A DNA stretch of 64,000 bases from Ornithodoros turicata (lineage: Eukaryota; Arthropoda; Arachnida; Ixodida; Argasidae). Position numbers and translations under genes: made by a program. The stretch is taken from the NCBI RefSeq assembly GCF_037126465.1, contig NC_088203.1, positions 96,472,668 to 96,536,667 of the forward strand. The letters run 5' to 3'. The notes under the pieces are model-generated. The model was not told where the DNA came from, did not search any database, and saw nothing but the letters and a program-made list of their open reading frames with translations. Every line of letters begins with the position of its first letter. The first letter of the stretch is position 1. Shown here piece by piece: positions 1 to 10,997 of this stretch.

Positions 1-925
1 TGGCGCACACCTTTTTGGTGGTGCCTTTACACTCAAATGATGGGTGTTTTCTAATGCACCCTTTAGTTAAGTGTATTCCTAATAAAACACTGTTATAATG
101 GGTATTTAAAAACAAAAACACCTTTAAAATGGGAGTATTCAATTGAAAACACCTTTTATGATGGAATTATTTGCTAGCAAATATTCCCTCGCAAATAGTG
201 TAATAGGAGCTTCCGCGGCAGCATACCGACACCACTGGCCGAGACATACAGTTCGACGTTCTTGCTTCTATGGCAAGCAGCACCGCGAACGCGGTATACT
301 TCCAGCCGTGGTTCCATCGTAGAACCTAAACCGGAGTGCAATGCGTCGCAGGCACGCCTCGTTAGCTTGTTAACACTGTGGGACCAACGTGAGTGCAGAG
401 GAATAAAGAGACCTGGGGCACCCTGAGTAGCCTATATTGGCGTGTCGGATGTATCATATACTGAAATAAAATTTGTTGGGGCACGTTCGTTACATGTGGT
501 GGGGCGGGAAACGTTTGTAACGGTGGCGGGAATATGTTTTTGCAATTAACACCCACGCTTGCAACGAGTCAAAGGTATAAGCTAAATTTCTAACATCCCT
601 CCCTGTCAAATACTGTGTTTTTAACTCAGGTTATCGTCTATAATGTGATTACTTGCTGAGCGGAGCTGTGAAACCAGCATAATTTTTCTCTCATGAAATA
701 AAACACCAGTTTTAACACCATACTCCCAATTCAAATGGGTGTAAAAAAGGTGCATTCGACGGAAAACACCTGTTTCAACACCCCACTCTACACCCTTAAT
801 GATCCACATTGGATAAGACTTGGTGTATGTCGATATTACACCTTTAGTAATGCACTTTTTGTGGAATAGAAAAGAGTGTTTTTATAAGAATACACCTTGT
901 TTGAGCAAATAAAGGTGTAAAATGA
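1..925. repeat. ACACC/GGTGT motif-rich repetitive DNA
   Basis: The outer parts (about 1-170 and 660-925) are packed with short direct and inverted copies of AACACCTTTT, GGTGTTTT and related words at irregular spacing. The middle (about 170-600) is ordinary sequence in which I see no gene. No clean terminal inverted repeat or target duplication can be drawn, and the left edge is cut by the window. It could be the subterminal part of a DNA transposon, possibly linked to the Tigger relic that follows; this is inference. Confidence 0.35.
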
Positions 926-1190
926 TTTACTGTGCAGTGCCTTCTCTAGGGACACATACTTTGGCTGCCTTGCTCGAACCGTGGTCGCTTCGTCGACGGG
1001 AACTTCCAGCCACATGCAGAAATGCTTCAGCACCGTGGAGACAGTCGACCTGCTTATCTCCAAGGAAAGTTCCCTCTTGGTCCAGTCGGCAAGTTCTTGA
1101 TGGGTAGAAGACCTCTCCTTGAACCACATGCATATCCGTTTCTTCATCCCGGCTGTGAGCTCCGTACGCTTGCGCTTCGCCGGTACTGGC
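917..1190 (-). pseudogene. Tigger/pogo-type transposase N-terminal relic
   Basis: Read on the minus strand, this segment gives a basic start (PAKRKRTELTAGMKKRIC), then a stretch with QELADWTKRELSLEISRSTVSTVLK and finally YVSLEKAL. This order matches the psq-like and CENP-B-type DNA-binding helices at the N-terminus of Tigger/pogo transposases (basic KRKR, then an ISRSTVS-type recognition helix, then an LEKAL-type helix). The DDE domain is missing and the frame runs into unrelated sequence after KAL, so it is a broken fragment. It lies upstream of esterase gene 1 in the opposite orientation. The family call rests on motif resemblance read by eye. Confidence 0.5.
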
Positions 1191-1538
1191 CAAGTGACCG
1201 TCTTTTAACGCTTCTTGCTTGCACTAAAGTGAGCAGTGAGTCACCTTAGGGGTCGTGACTTTGGCATTCACCGCGCGTGTGTTTTCCCGGGACCATTGAA
1301 CTTTTGGGTCAGCCGAATGACTCAGTCAGTGGGGGACGGTCACAATAACCAGAGAGGAGTACACGTGTTCTCCCCAGTTCGTCCCCGGAATGTTGGTCAC
1401 AGTCGGATTATCGAGTTGTCATAATAACAAGTGGTCTTTACTCAGGACCTTCTTTGGGAGCCAACCGTGCCCCAGAAAGATGGTCACAAAGTGAGGATAT
1501 CATACTAACCAGTGTCATATTAACGAGCGTTGACTGTA
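1191..1538. other. Intergenic DNA, nothing identified
   Basis: No coding signal or recognisable repeat is supported here. It separates the Tigger relic from the start of the 5' flank that gene 1 shares with gene 2. The stretch contains several GTCACA/TGTGAC words and could include remains of the transposon's ends. Confidence 0.3.
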
Positions 1539-1714
1539 TGCTCATTCTATAGTTACAACCACTACAATAGTGCTCGGGCAAGGTCCGTGTGGAGACATCG
1601 CTAAGCAGGTCGTCCCGAAGTCTTTCAAGCAAACGGGTAGCTGTGACTGGATATTTGCTCCGACGGCCGTCGGCAACGAAAAGTCCCTGGTCCGTGCTGC
1701 TACTGGAAAGTAAG

Positions 1715-3414
1715 ATGAGTCGCAAAGCTATTCTGTACTGCATTTATTGTGTGGCCACAGCGGTTGCAACAGACATCACTGTGTACACTACCGGTGGTCG
1801 GATTCGTGGCGCCGTTGAACGGACACGGGGCATACCCGTCGCCCGCTTCCTCGGCATTCCGTACGCAAAACCTCCGTTAGGTTCACTTCGGTATCGATCG
1901 CCGGAACCAGCTTCGTCATGGCAAGGAGTTCTAGAAACTAAAGAGTTTCGTGCTGCATGTGCTCAAGCCAACGGATCCTTTCCGCCTGACACTCCCTGGC
2001 TTGTAGACAAGAGAATCGTGAGTGAAGATTGCTTGTTTCTCAACATCTGGGCCCCACAGACGCGCACCAAGAGGAAATCAATTGTGATATTTATCCACGG
2101 CGGTGGCTTCCGTACTGGTACGCCATCGACGGAGCTGTACGACGGAAAGCTGTTGGCAGCTGTCGGAGACATTATAGTACTAAGCGTGGCGTATCGTCTT
2201 GGCAGTTTGGGCTTTCTCTACACTGGAGAGGACAGTTCGCCCGGAAATTACGGTCTGTTGGATCAGGAGCTAGCAATTCGCTGGATATGGGACAATGCAG
2301 AAGTTTTTGGAGGCGACAGGGCTTCAATAACTCTCTATGGCGAAAGCACAGGCGCAAGCAGCACATGTCTTCATCTCCTGGCGACTCGAAATGCAGGAAT
2401 CGTGCGTCGTGCCATACTGGCGAGCTCGAGCCCTTACGAACTACAACCGCAGAACGTAATTGGTCGTGAGTTGGCGACAAGGCTGGCGGAAGCCGTCGGA
2501 TGCGAGGTGAATGGGGACGAGTGGATCAAGGTCGTGTCTTGCCTACGGTCAGTTCCAATTGAAGCCATACTACAAGCAGAAGACACACAATATCACCACA
2601 TGCTCCTTACTTTCACGCCGTCGTTCGGCCACGGCTACGTACCGCGGTCATTTCAGGAAACACTCCGAGACCCGCATCTCGTCCCTATTGATGCCTTATT
2701 GGTCGGCGTAAATGCACAGGAAGGAAGCATATTCCTCTACACCGAAGACCGGGAACGTTTCAACATGAACAGTGACCCTGAAGGACTGACCTATTCAGAG
2801 GCGCTAGCGTTTATGACTCGTCACTTCTATCCTGGCTTGCCAGAAGCTTTGCAAAATGCCACTACCAGCGATTTTGAGGCAAACGTCCAGCAGGGAGAAG
2901 GAATACTTCAGTCGCTGACAAACGCTTTAGGCGACCTTCTAATTACGTGTCAAACAGAATTTTTTGCTGAAGCATATGCGAAGCAAAACTACCCGGTCTA
3001 CTTCTATGTGTTCGACCATCGGTCAGTGAGAAGTCGCTTTCCTGCGTGGATGGGCGCAACGCACTTTACCGAGCTCCAGTACACCTTCGGTATGCCGTTT
3101 CGGTTTCCAGAACGCTACACAGACCTGGATCGGGAGCAGAGTATGCTAATGATGAAACTTTTCACGCACTTCATCAACACAGGGTAAGTACAGCCGGCAT
3201 ACCACCGCTCAGACGCTGCCACTACAGTGTGTATATCTTGTTTTACAGAAGGCCAAGCTCACCAAATGGCACCGAATGGCCCACTTACACCAAGGAAGAT
3301 CCTCATCATGCAAGACTGCATACAGGCAACGCCAGCGTCGGTACTGAGTTCCATGGAAACGGGTGTCGTCTTTTCCGCGAAGCTTACGTTTCACTCGGCC
3401 TCATAAAACCATGA
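1715..3414 (+). CDS. Secreted carboxylesterase, paralogue 1 (two exons)
   Basis: Type-B carboxylesterase of the alpha/beta-hydrolase fold, expected to hydrolyse carboxylic esters outside the cell or in the secretory pathway. Exons are 1715-3183 and 3249-3414, joined across a 65-bp intron (GTAAGT donor, TTTTACAG acceptor); the join gives 544 residues, normal for the family. Residues 1-19 form a signal peptide ending ATAVA. The oxyanion-hole HGGG is at 128-131, the nucleophile elbow GESTG has Ser211, the acid is Glu336 in GVNAQEGS, and the base is His450 in GATHFTE. Cysteine pairs 82/106, 263/276 and 412/529 fit the conserved disulfides. Candidate N-glycosylation sites are N86, N381 and N517. 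The reading frame is open upstream to 1589, but all paralogues align from the ATG at 1715, so that start was chosen. A polyadenylation hexamer AATAAA lies at 3441-3446. The Trp of the acetylcholinesterase choline site is not evident, so carboxylesterase is preferred over cholinesterase. Confidence 0.93.
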
Positions 3415-4555
3415 GAAGCACAGACGAGCGAAAGTCGTGAAATAAAATTTACTTGTGTGTCATGTTTTAGTTTTACTGCGTTCATTACCCGCCGAAAATT
3501 GTCGCAACTCGCCTATTGTTCCGGCTGTTCCTTACTTTTCTTATCATTACCAAGAAGTGTGGCAAACGTGCGAAGCGGTCACAGTTGCATTGACGTGCCT
3601 ATTACCCGTAAAAGTGAATATTTAGAACTTGTCACTGGTTCAATAAGGTGCATGTCTCGTTGGAAGCGAGCACTTGACTCGTGCATGTTTTTTGGTCTGT
3701 TGTCAACAGTTCTGTTCTTTGTACCGTACTATAACGTTTTCCTATCCGTCCCGTTCCGGTTAGCATTTCCTAGCCCTCAGTGTAACGCACAGTCTGGTAT
3801 TGTGATGAAAAAAAAAAGAACGCCGCAGCTGTCGGCAACCACTTAACCCAGGTGGGGTTATGACACATGCTGAGACCAATATGCCAACCAGCGACGGCGA
3901 CCTCATGGTGGATTCTCAACACTTTCTAGGGTTTGGTTAGGGATGCAGACGTACACTTGCACATACTGTTTCTGTAACACACCCGTCTCTTTTTGTTCGT
4001 CCTTTCTCTATCATTTTCTTTTTGTTCTGCCACACGGTGTCAATGCGATTTGATTCCGTAAAATACAATCCCCTGTAAATGTCAATCGTTTGTTAACGGG
4101 CTTGATCGCGCAGTTTGTTGTGTTTTGAATATGAGGCCACTGACACGTCCTTAACTAGTTCACTCCCCTTGCGAAGGTATAGGTTTAGGAACTGAAGTGA
4201 CTGCTTCGGCCATGCCCAAATTGAGGAGGCTCGCTATTGCGGCCATCGTTGCGAGTGACTACAGCGCTGAGGTTCTATGGTGCTGGTACGTTTCAGGTGG
4301 CCGACGCGGACATTTCCAGTGTGTCGTAACCGACAGTACGGCCACGAATTCGCGTTTGATCTGTTTCTAAGCATGGACGAGTGGACGAATTGAAAATTAT
4401 TTATGTGGGTATGGTAAAAGGCCTTACCACGCAAAGTAGTTCTACCGAACTGTAACATGTAAGAAGAGTATACTTCCAGCCTTGTCGTAGTCACATTTTT
4501 TCATTGTCTGTGTTCCCCTTATAGGCTACAACTGGCCCGGAACTGCAGTTTTTTT
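3415..4555 (+). repeat. 3' flank shared by genes 1, 2 and 7
   Basis: After the stop codon this stretch aligns with 10998-12115 behind gene 2 and, in reverse, with about 60290-61024 behind gene 7. Shared landmarks are the AATAAA hexamer, a run beginning TTTTACTGCGTTCA, and a CGCAGCTGTCGGCAACCACT block. It therefore belongs to the ancestral duplicated unit of this subfamily. No gene is supported in it. Confidence 0.6.
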
Positions 4556-4559
4556 TTAC

Positions 4560-5300
4560 GTTGTCGCTAGTTGGCCTGGCTCTGTCCACGACAGCAGGAC
4601 ATCAATAGTTTTTTTTTTTCGAACAGTTGTGCCAACTTCCTGTACGAAGATCGTTTTATTACCTGGAATTCCGTTCGGTGACAGCGGTTATCCATGTTTT
4701 CCATATCTACCATTACTACATCCGCGCTCGCAAGCTGAGAAGCGATACAACACCGCTCACATAAAGACCAGCAACACGGTTGAGCGAGCCTTTGGAGCGG
4801 TTACGACTGCCTATAGAGGAGGTGGTGTTCCTCTACATGAGTCCTGACCGGCGATGATGGAATGTCCCAGCGGGCAGATGGTCGTGGCCTCACGCAAGGA
4901 CGGTGCCGGTAGAACAGCTGTGCCAGCGCCGTGCGCGTGGCAGCAGAGGCAAGTCCTCGTCATCACACACGGGCCGCTACATACCCTGTTGAGCTTACTT
5001 CGTGCCACCGGCCCCTCGACCAGCCTCGAAGGCCACTTTTGTGTTTGTGTGTCTGTGTTCTTCTCTTTCTTTTCTTTTTTCTTGAAGGAATAGCAAGTCG
5101 GCCTACGCAGACTAACCTTTCCTTCCTTTCCTTTTTTCCCCAATAAACATATACTCCTTCCCACCCGAGCCTTCGGTGTGTGGAAGCGACTCTTTGCGTG
5201 CCTAAACGTGAAACTTTAAACCAAATTCGAGACGTATGTGACAACCATAACTGCGTGCAGCATTGCACAACATTACACGAACAATGATCGATTCGTGGGA
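4560..5300 (+). pseudogene. PIF/Harbinger transposase relic, copy 1 (interrupted)
   Basis: The translation contains WPGSVHDS, then GDSGYPCFPYLPLLHP, EKRYNTAHIKTSNTVERAFG and, after a 373-bp interruption, VWKRLFAC. This is the order of the DDE_Tnp_4 nuclease domain of HARBI1-type transposases: GD.GYP, an ERYN..H..TRN.VER.FGVWK block, then a hydrophobic C-terminus. The reading frame shifts between the first two blocks and is split by the insertion at 4793-5165, so no protein can be made. The same relic, without the insertion, lies behind gene 2 at 12118-12480, so it predates the duplication of genes 1 and 2. Confidence 0.65.
4793..5165 (+). mobile_element. 373-bp insertion with 8-bp target duplication
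   Basis: Comparison with the uninterrupted copy behind gene 2 shows extra DNA here, bounded on both sides by CGAGCCTT (4785-4792 and 5166-5173). The insert ends with a pyrimidine-rich tract and an AATAAA near 5141, about 20 bp before the right boundary, which suggests a reverse-transcribed polyadenylated RNA or an LTR-like unit. It does not match hAT termini. The class is not resolved and no coding sequence is recognised. Confidence 0.6.
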
Positions 5301-5559
5301 GCTATAGCAGATGCCCCACAACGTCATCCCCATATCATCGTCATCATGTGTCTCTCTCTCCCTCTCTCTCCCACAACGTACACATGACGAACCACACCAA
5401 CGTACGAATGAAACAGCCTTCTGGGGAGTGCCGAGACATCAGGAGCAGCCGTACGAGGGGCGTTCATCTCTAGGAATTTTGCGAATAAACCTCTCCCTGT
5501 TTGTAAACAAATGACGTCATAGTGTTCTACAGTGCCACCAATTTGGTAAAGCCCCAAAG

Positions 5560-7047
5560 CCGGTAGCACCCCGATTCGTCCAAATGTTTATTTCGTCCAA
5601 GTATTCACAACGTCCAAGTACTCAGCACGTCCGAAAAAAATTGGACATAGTGGGCATTGGACGAACTGAACCAAACGGGGGAAAACTTGACCAACCCGTC
5701 CAAATAACCGTACCGTCCAAACGCTTGTGTCGTCCGAAAAGGGAGGGGGATCTCCGAATGCGAGTGAACAATTGCTTCGTTTACGATTGAAGGTAGGATT
5801 TAAACATTCACACCGAAAGATGCGATGCCATACACCAAGTAAAACGAAAAACAAATGCTCAGCCTGCTCTGTTTATTTATTTTTCTTTCTTTCTTTTTTT
5901 CATTATTAGTTGAAGGTAAGATTTAAACATTCCCGCTGAAAGATTTTATACACCGAGTAAAACGAGAAACAAATGCTCAGCCTGCTCCGTTTATTTGCTG
6001 TTGTTTTTTCCTTTGAACAACTAACTTATTAGTTAGCATGGCCCAGCAAGTGGGACATGCGCTGCAGGTATGCCTTGATGACATGAGCAAACTGCTCTGT
6101 TACGTCTGTGAAGGGTGCTTCGTTTCCCAGCATCATTTCCCCTGAGCTGTATTTTCCGTACGCCCATCAGAAGGAAAAGCGCGCCTCTTGTATCGTCTCC
6201 TGCTTGGCGAAGCCCCGTTCAACAGCAGCCGAATGCATACCTGCAAATGGCGGTAAGAAGCATGAATACAAAGAGAGCAAGCGAGGGAGTATATATGCTA
6301 TATTCTATTAATTATCATGATGATGTTCCCTGATTATGCGAATTTGTTGCTTACCTGGTTGTGCTTACATTGTGTATGGTTGACTCAAATTCGACGAGGA
6401 ACTTCGAAAACGTCATGTGGGGTTGGCTCTTGAATTTCATGCGCAGCGAATTATGCCACCCTTCGGCGTGATCGTTTGTGCGGAGATCGTCCTCATCCGC
6501 AAACTAATTCCAGAGATGAACGTTGGTAAGCCACTGCCGCTCGAAGTAGTCTACGTAAAGGCAAAGGGCCGCAAGTTCCCTTTCAGATCCCTAGATGTTT
6601 CCAAGAAAGATCACTGACATTGGGAAACGCGATACGTAGCGAGAACACAGTTATAGAAAACAACACATCGTTAACTGGACGGTCACTGTAGGTCAGCGGT
6701 CCTGTGAACGGGTTTGTGTTTTCTGTGATTCCCCGTTTGATCGATAATCCATTTGCTTTCATGAATACAGTCACCTGCCATTCACCCAGTGTCAAAATGG
6801 CCTGTGCTTTCATGAATGCAGCCATGCAGTCGCCTGCCGAAAGGAGCAGAGCCTTTGGGAATTCCCCCCTTTGGACGAAACGGGCTATTGGACGGTACGG
6901 GTATTGGACGCGCTGGGCAAGTTTCTCCTCGCCTGTTCATTTCGTCCAAGTGTTCAGTACGTCCGATTTTTTTCGGACGAATTAAATATTTGGACGTTGT
7001 GAGCACTTGGACGAAATAAACGTTTGGACGAAATGGGGCGTAACCGG
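5560..7047 (-). mobile_element. Mutator-like (MULE) foldback element with CGTCCAA repeats
   Basis: Two long inverted arms, about 5575-5745 and 6868-7035, are built from repeated CGTCCAA words (for example ATTTCGTCCAAGT). They match each other over more than 150 bp, including a paired CCGGT..C.CCCC outer end. A spliced, damaged transposase fragment lies between them on the minus strand. Near 5782-5890 and 5910-6010 a segment of about 100 bp is tandemly duplicated. Long arms plus the MULE-like protein remnant suggest a non-autonomous Mutator-like element. The surrounding repeat unit, intact at 12620-12810 and 13229-13400, loses several tens of bases here, so no target duplication can be read. 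Confidence 0.6.
6050..6615 (-). pseudogene. MULE transposase C-terminal fragment, two exons, with stops
   Basis: On the minus strand 6610-6350 reads LCLYVDYFERQWLTNVHLWN, a stop, then DLRTNDHAEGWHNSLRMKF and TFSKFLVEFE. The pattern Y...W, then LWN, RTN and EGWHN is typical of the C-terminal part of FLYWCH-associated MULE transposases. A GTAAGC donor follows STTR, and an AG acceptor before MHSAAVERGF near 6245 would restore a further exon down to about 6050. At least two in-frame stops are present, so it is dead. The assignment is by eye and a profile search would settle it. Confidence 0.5.
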
Positions 7048-7074
7048 TCTTGAGGGGATTACGATGCCCTGAAA

Positions 7075-7830
7075 CAGGGATGGGCAGTATTGAAATACAT
7101 TGTAATTAAAATACTATTTAAAATATAAATACATGTATTTATATTTTGTATTTAAATACAGACTCGAAAAATGTATTTATAATTATATTTAAATCAAAAT
7201 TTTCGGGTATTTATTCTTGTAAATACTTTATAAGTACTCATAAATACAGTATATACTGTCTCATATCTTAAAGTCGCCTTGCATTTGACCTTTCGGGAAG
7301 AAGGGCGAGTTTGGGGCGCAGTTATGCTGTGTTTGCGCGAGCATGCGCATGCGACAAACCATTTGAGATGGCAAGTTTTTCACTGTTGTTGCGGACAACG
7401 GTCACGACTACCGAATTACCTTGTTGTACGAAGCATCTTCGTCAAACTTAATTAAATTATTTTTTCATCGGCACCTGTGGAGATGCTGTTCTCCTTTACG
7501 AACCTGATTGTACGGCCGAACGGAAGGGGCCTAAAAGATGCTGTCTTCGAGAAACTTCTAATATTAAAGTCGCCATGAAAATCTAGCAAATAAATGCTAT
7601 TGTTCGTTGCTGATTTGTCGTTATGATCATCGTTATTTCTGCCAATTCCAGATGACATTTTCCTCACAGTATTTATGGTAGTAGTTACGGTATTTAAATA
7701 CTGTATTTATATTTTGTATTTAAATACTAATGTTGAAAAGTATTTATGAAGAGTATTTAGATACCCCTTTCAACAAAGTATTTTGTATTTATATTTAAAT
7801 ACTCAAAAAATATATTTATACCCGTCCCTG
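7075..7830. mobile_element. 756-bp non-autonomous hAT element
   Basis: The ends are CAGGGATGGG and, inverted, CAGGGACGGG. The 8-bp flanks CCCTGAAA (7067-7074) and TCCTGAAA (7831-7838) are a near-perfect target duplication, and the uninterrupted site occurs at about 12750 and 13346. The subterminal regions carry many copies of GTATTTAAATAC-like words on both sides. No transposase is visible. CAG-type ends plus an 8-bp duplication define a hAT MITE. The very high AT content is a property of the element, not a promoter. Confidence 0.8.
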
Positions 7831-7879
7831 TCCTGAAAGGGACGCGACCTTCGGTCCTACTTTTCTTTCAGTAGGGGGC

Positions 7880-8251
7880 AGCGAATAAGTGCCCAGAGAC
7901 AACTGTGTCGGCATATGACGCTCACAACTAACAAACGAGCACCTCAGTTGCGCAGTGACTTTCACATGATGTTGACGCAATACTTAAAAACAAGAGAGGC
8001 CAAGTTTCTCCATGACAAGCAAATAAAAAGGATTCCCGACCATGTGATTGAGCAACGCTAAGTAATAGGTTTTATGTCGTTTTAAGTTCTATGTTGTGTC
8101 ATCTATATCAGAAACAGGCTATCCCAAAGCCGTGGCATGCGGCTTCGTAGAAGAGATGTTTTTTTTTTTTTTTTTTTTTGTGGCGTAGTTTCCCAAGGAC
8201 TCAATGCGGCCCGCGGACACGAATGAGTTCGGCACCCCTGCAATAGATGAC
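7880..8251 (+). pseudogene. hAT transposase C-terminal relic and 3' end
   Basis: A short reading frame with LSHDVDAILKNKRGQVSP resembles the last residues of GTF2IRD2/ZBED-like hAT transposases (DIDAL..KKRCQVS). It is followed by a T20 run at 8161-8181 and by a segment that in reverse begins CAGGGGTGCCGAACTCATT and goes on to a CGCGGGCCGC block, a characteristic hAT terminus. Stops break the frame. The left end is lost, so this is a fragment. Confidence 0.4.
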
Positions 8252-8540
8252 CCATGACCTGGCAGGCTACATAAAGCGCAACGCCAGTATCATCCAATGC
8301 ATAGGTGGAGAGTTTTCAATCAACCGGGGCACAAGGCCCCCCTGCTTTTATACACAGAGGTAGGGAATTCTGTGTCGTGACGTTGTGGGGCAAATTTTTA
8401 CAGGAGTTTCATGATCACTTTCATGAAACATGCTATTCTTGGGATATCCCTCGAAACTTTAATCTGGTGTGTCAGCTGGGTAGACTTTCCGGAGGGGGCC
8501 TGCCCCCCCCCCCCCCCCTTGGGAAAGTTCCATGAGGGTT
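8252..8540. other. Intergenic DNA with a poly-C tract
   Basis: Nothing coding is supported. A run of about 17 C residues lies near 8502-8518, followed by GTTCCAAAGTTCC direct repeats. Confidence 0.3.
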
Positions 8541-9303
8541 CCAAAGTTCCAAAGTTCCGGAACATAAACGGACCTGGATCCTATTGCAGTACCACTGTAT
8601 CCATACGAAATGGATAATTTCGAAAACTTGAAGTTCTTTAACGTGCTCCGAAAATCTCTGACAAACGGTCCTGGAAACAGTGTTTACCCCACTCACATTC
8701 CTACCGTCCTCGGCCGCAATTGAACCCGCTATTTTCGTGTTTTTAGCTTGCATTATAATTGTTCGCTTTGTATACTCATAACCCCTTTCAGACAGACAGG
8801 GCACTGACTGATGCCGACCAGGCATATGAAACATGCATATGTCAGCAGCGTATGGCAGCAGGTGTTTCCGCCACTAAGTATCCTGTGAGCACGGAGATCG
8901 ACCAGATGTGTAGACGTGGCTGTGGGGTCTCTACAATGCACATTTTTTATAGCGAACGCGGTGCCCCGTTACACAGTTTGCATGACTCGTCCTGTTATAC
9001 CGGAAAAGAACCACTGATTGAGTTCAGTCAGTTAGCCTCTGAGATAGAGTTCAATTTCTTTCTACGGTATCATATGTCAAGAGGAGAAGACATCTCCTGC
9101 TCAGGGTATATGCGCATTCTGTAGCAACAACCACTACAGCGGTACTCGGGAGAGGTCCGTGTAGAGACATCGCTGAGCAGGTCGTCCCGAAGTCTTTCAA
9201 GCGAACGGGTAGCTTTGACTGGATATTTGCTCTGATTTTTGCTCCGGATATTTGCCGTCGGCAGCGAAAAGTCCCCTGGTCCGTGCTGCTACAGGAAAGT
9301 AAG
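8540..9303 (+). promoter_or_regulatory. Conserved 5' flank of gene 2, candidate promoter region
   Basis: This stretch is homologous, in the gene-sense direction, to the DNA upstream of genes 3-6. Conserved words include AGCAGGTGTTTCCG near 8858-8871 (an E-box followed by TTTCCG) and an ACCCCTTTCAG...CACTGACTGATG block near 8780-8815. The last 185 bp (from about 9117) also align with the DNA just upstream of gene 1. Conservation across all paralogues suggests a regulatory or transcribed 5' region. No TATA box or transcription start can be fixed from the sequence. Confidence 0.4.
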
Positions 9304-10997
9304 ATGAAAGCTACTCTATACTTCATTTTTTGTGTGGCCACAGCGGTTGCAACAGACATCACAGTATACACTACCGGTGGTCGGATTCGTGGCGCCGTTG
9401 AACGGACACGGGGCATACCCGTCGCCCGCTTCCTCGGCATTCCGTACGCAAAACCTCCCGTCGGTTCACTTCGATACCGTCGGCCGGAACCAGCCTCACC
9501 ATGGCAAGGAGTTCTAGAAACTAAAGAGTTTCGTGCTGCATGCGCTCAAGCCAACGGATCCTTTCCGCCGGACACTCCCTGGCTTGTAGACAAGAGAATC
9601 GTGAGTGAAGATTGCTTGTTTCTCAACATCTGGGTCCCACAGAAGTGCACCAAAAGAAAGGCAATTTTGATATGGATCCACGGCGGTGGCTTCCGTACTG
9701 GTACGCCATCGACGGAGCTGTACGACGGAAAGTTGTTGGCAGCTATCGGAGACATTATGGTAGTAAGCGTGGCGTATCGTCTTGGCAGTTTGGGTTTTCT
9801 CTACACCGGAGAGGACAGTTCGCCCGGAAATTACGGTCTGTTGGATCAGGAGCTAGCTATTCGTTGGATATGGGACAATGCAGAAGTTTTTGGAGGCGAC
9901 AGGGCTTCAATAACTCTCTATGGCGAAAGCACAGGCGCAAGCAGCACAGGTCTTCATCTCCTGGCGGCTCAAAATGCAGGAATCGTGCGTCGTGCCATAC
10001 TGGCGAGCTCGAGCCCTTACGGGCTACAACCGCAGAACGTAATTGGTCGTGAGTTGGCGACAAGGCTGGCGGAAGCCGTTGGATGCGAGGTGAATGGGGA
10101 CGAGTGGATCAAGGTCGTGTCTTGCCTACGGTCAGTTCCAATTGAAGCCATACTACAAGCAGAAGACACACAATACCCTGACATGCTCCTCACTTTCACG
10201 CCGTCGTTCGGCCACGGCTACGTACCACGGTCATTTCAGGAAACACTTCGAGACCCGCATCTCATCCCTATTGATGCCTTATTGATCGGCGTAAATGCAC
10301 AGGAAGCAAGCCTGTTCCTTTACTTGAAAGATACGAAGCGTTTCAACCTGAACAATGAGCCCGAAGGGCTGACCTACTCTGAGGCGCTAGCGTTTATGAC
10401 TCGTCACTTCTATCCTGGCTTGCCAGAAGCCTTGCAAAATGCCACTACCAGCGATTTTGAGGCAAACGTCCAGCAGGGAGAAGGAATAATTCAGTCGCTG
10501 ATAAACGCTTTAAGCGACCTCCTAATTACGTGTCCAACAGTATTTTTTGCTGAAGCATATGCAAGTCTAAACTACCCGGTCTACTTCTATGTGTTCGACC
10601 ATCGGTCAGTGAAAAGTCGCTTTCCTCCGTGGATGGGCGCAACGCACTTTACCGAGCTCCAGTACACCTTCGGTATGCCGTTTCGGTTTCCAGAGCGCTA
10701 CACAGACCTGGATCGGGAGCAGAGCATGCTAATGATGAAACTTTTCACAGACTTCATCAACACGGGGTAAGTACAGCTGGCATACCATCGCTCAGAGGCT
10801 ACCACTACCTCGTGTATATCTTGTTTTACAGAAGGCCGATCTTACCAGATGGCTCCGAATGGCCCAGTTACACGAAGGAGGACCCTCATCATGTAAGACT
10901 TCAAGCGGGCAACACCAGCGTCGGTACTGCGTTCCATGAAAGCGGGTGTCGTCTTATCCGCGATGCTTTCGTTTCGCTCGGCCTCATAAAACCATGA
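9304..10997 (+). CDS. Secreted carboxylesterase, paralogue 2 (two exons)
   Basis: Same enzyme class as gene 1, which is its closest relative here. Exons are 9304-10766 and 10832-10997, with a 65-bp intron; the product is 542 residues. The signal peptide is residues 1-17 (two shorter than in gene 1). The oxyanion hole HGGG is at 126-129, Ser209 lies in GESTG, Glu334 in GVNAQEAS and His448 in GATHFTE, so the triad is complete. The cysteine cloned into gene 1 at GASSTC is glycine here. The ATG at 9304 sits at the same GGAAAGTAAG context as in the other copies. AATAAA is at 11029-11034. The flanking DNA on both sides is also related to that of gene 1, so the duplication included flanks. Confidence 0.93.

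Noticed and set aside
1589..1714. N-terminal extension of gene 1 from an upstream in-frame codon
   Set aside because: The extension has no ATG start and is not kept in the other genes; the signal peptide begins at the ATG at 1715, which aligns in all copies.
2172..2480. Antisense ORFs across the esterase exons
   Set aside because: The same antisense frames recur in every paralogue because the coding strand is conserved; they show no family resemblance.
1715..3414. Acetylcholinesterase
   Set aside because: The fold and triad fit, but the choline-binding Trp context and a C-terminal membrane-anchor segment are not seen, so a general carboxylesterase call is safer.
7075..7830. AT-rich promoter or origin
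   Set aside because: The AT-rich words are the subterminal repeats of a hAT element with an 8-bp target duplication.
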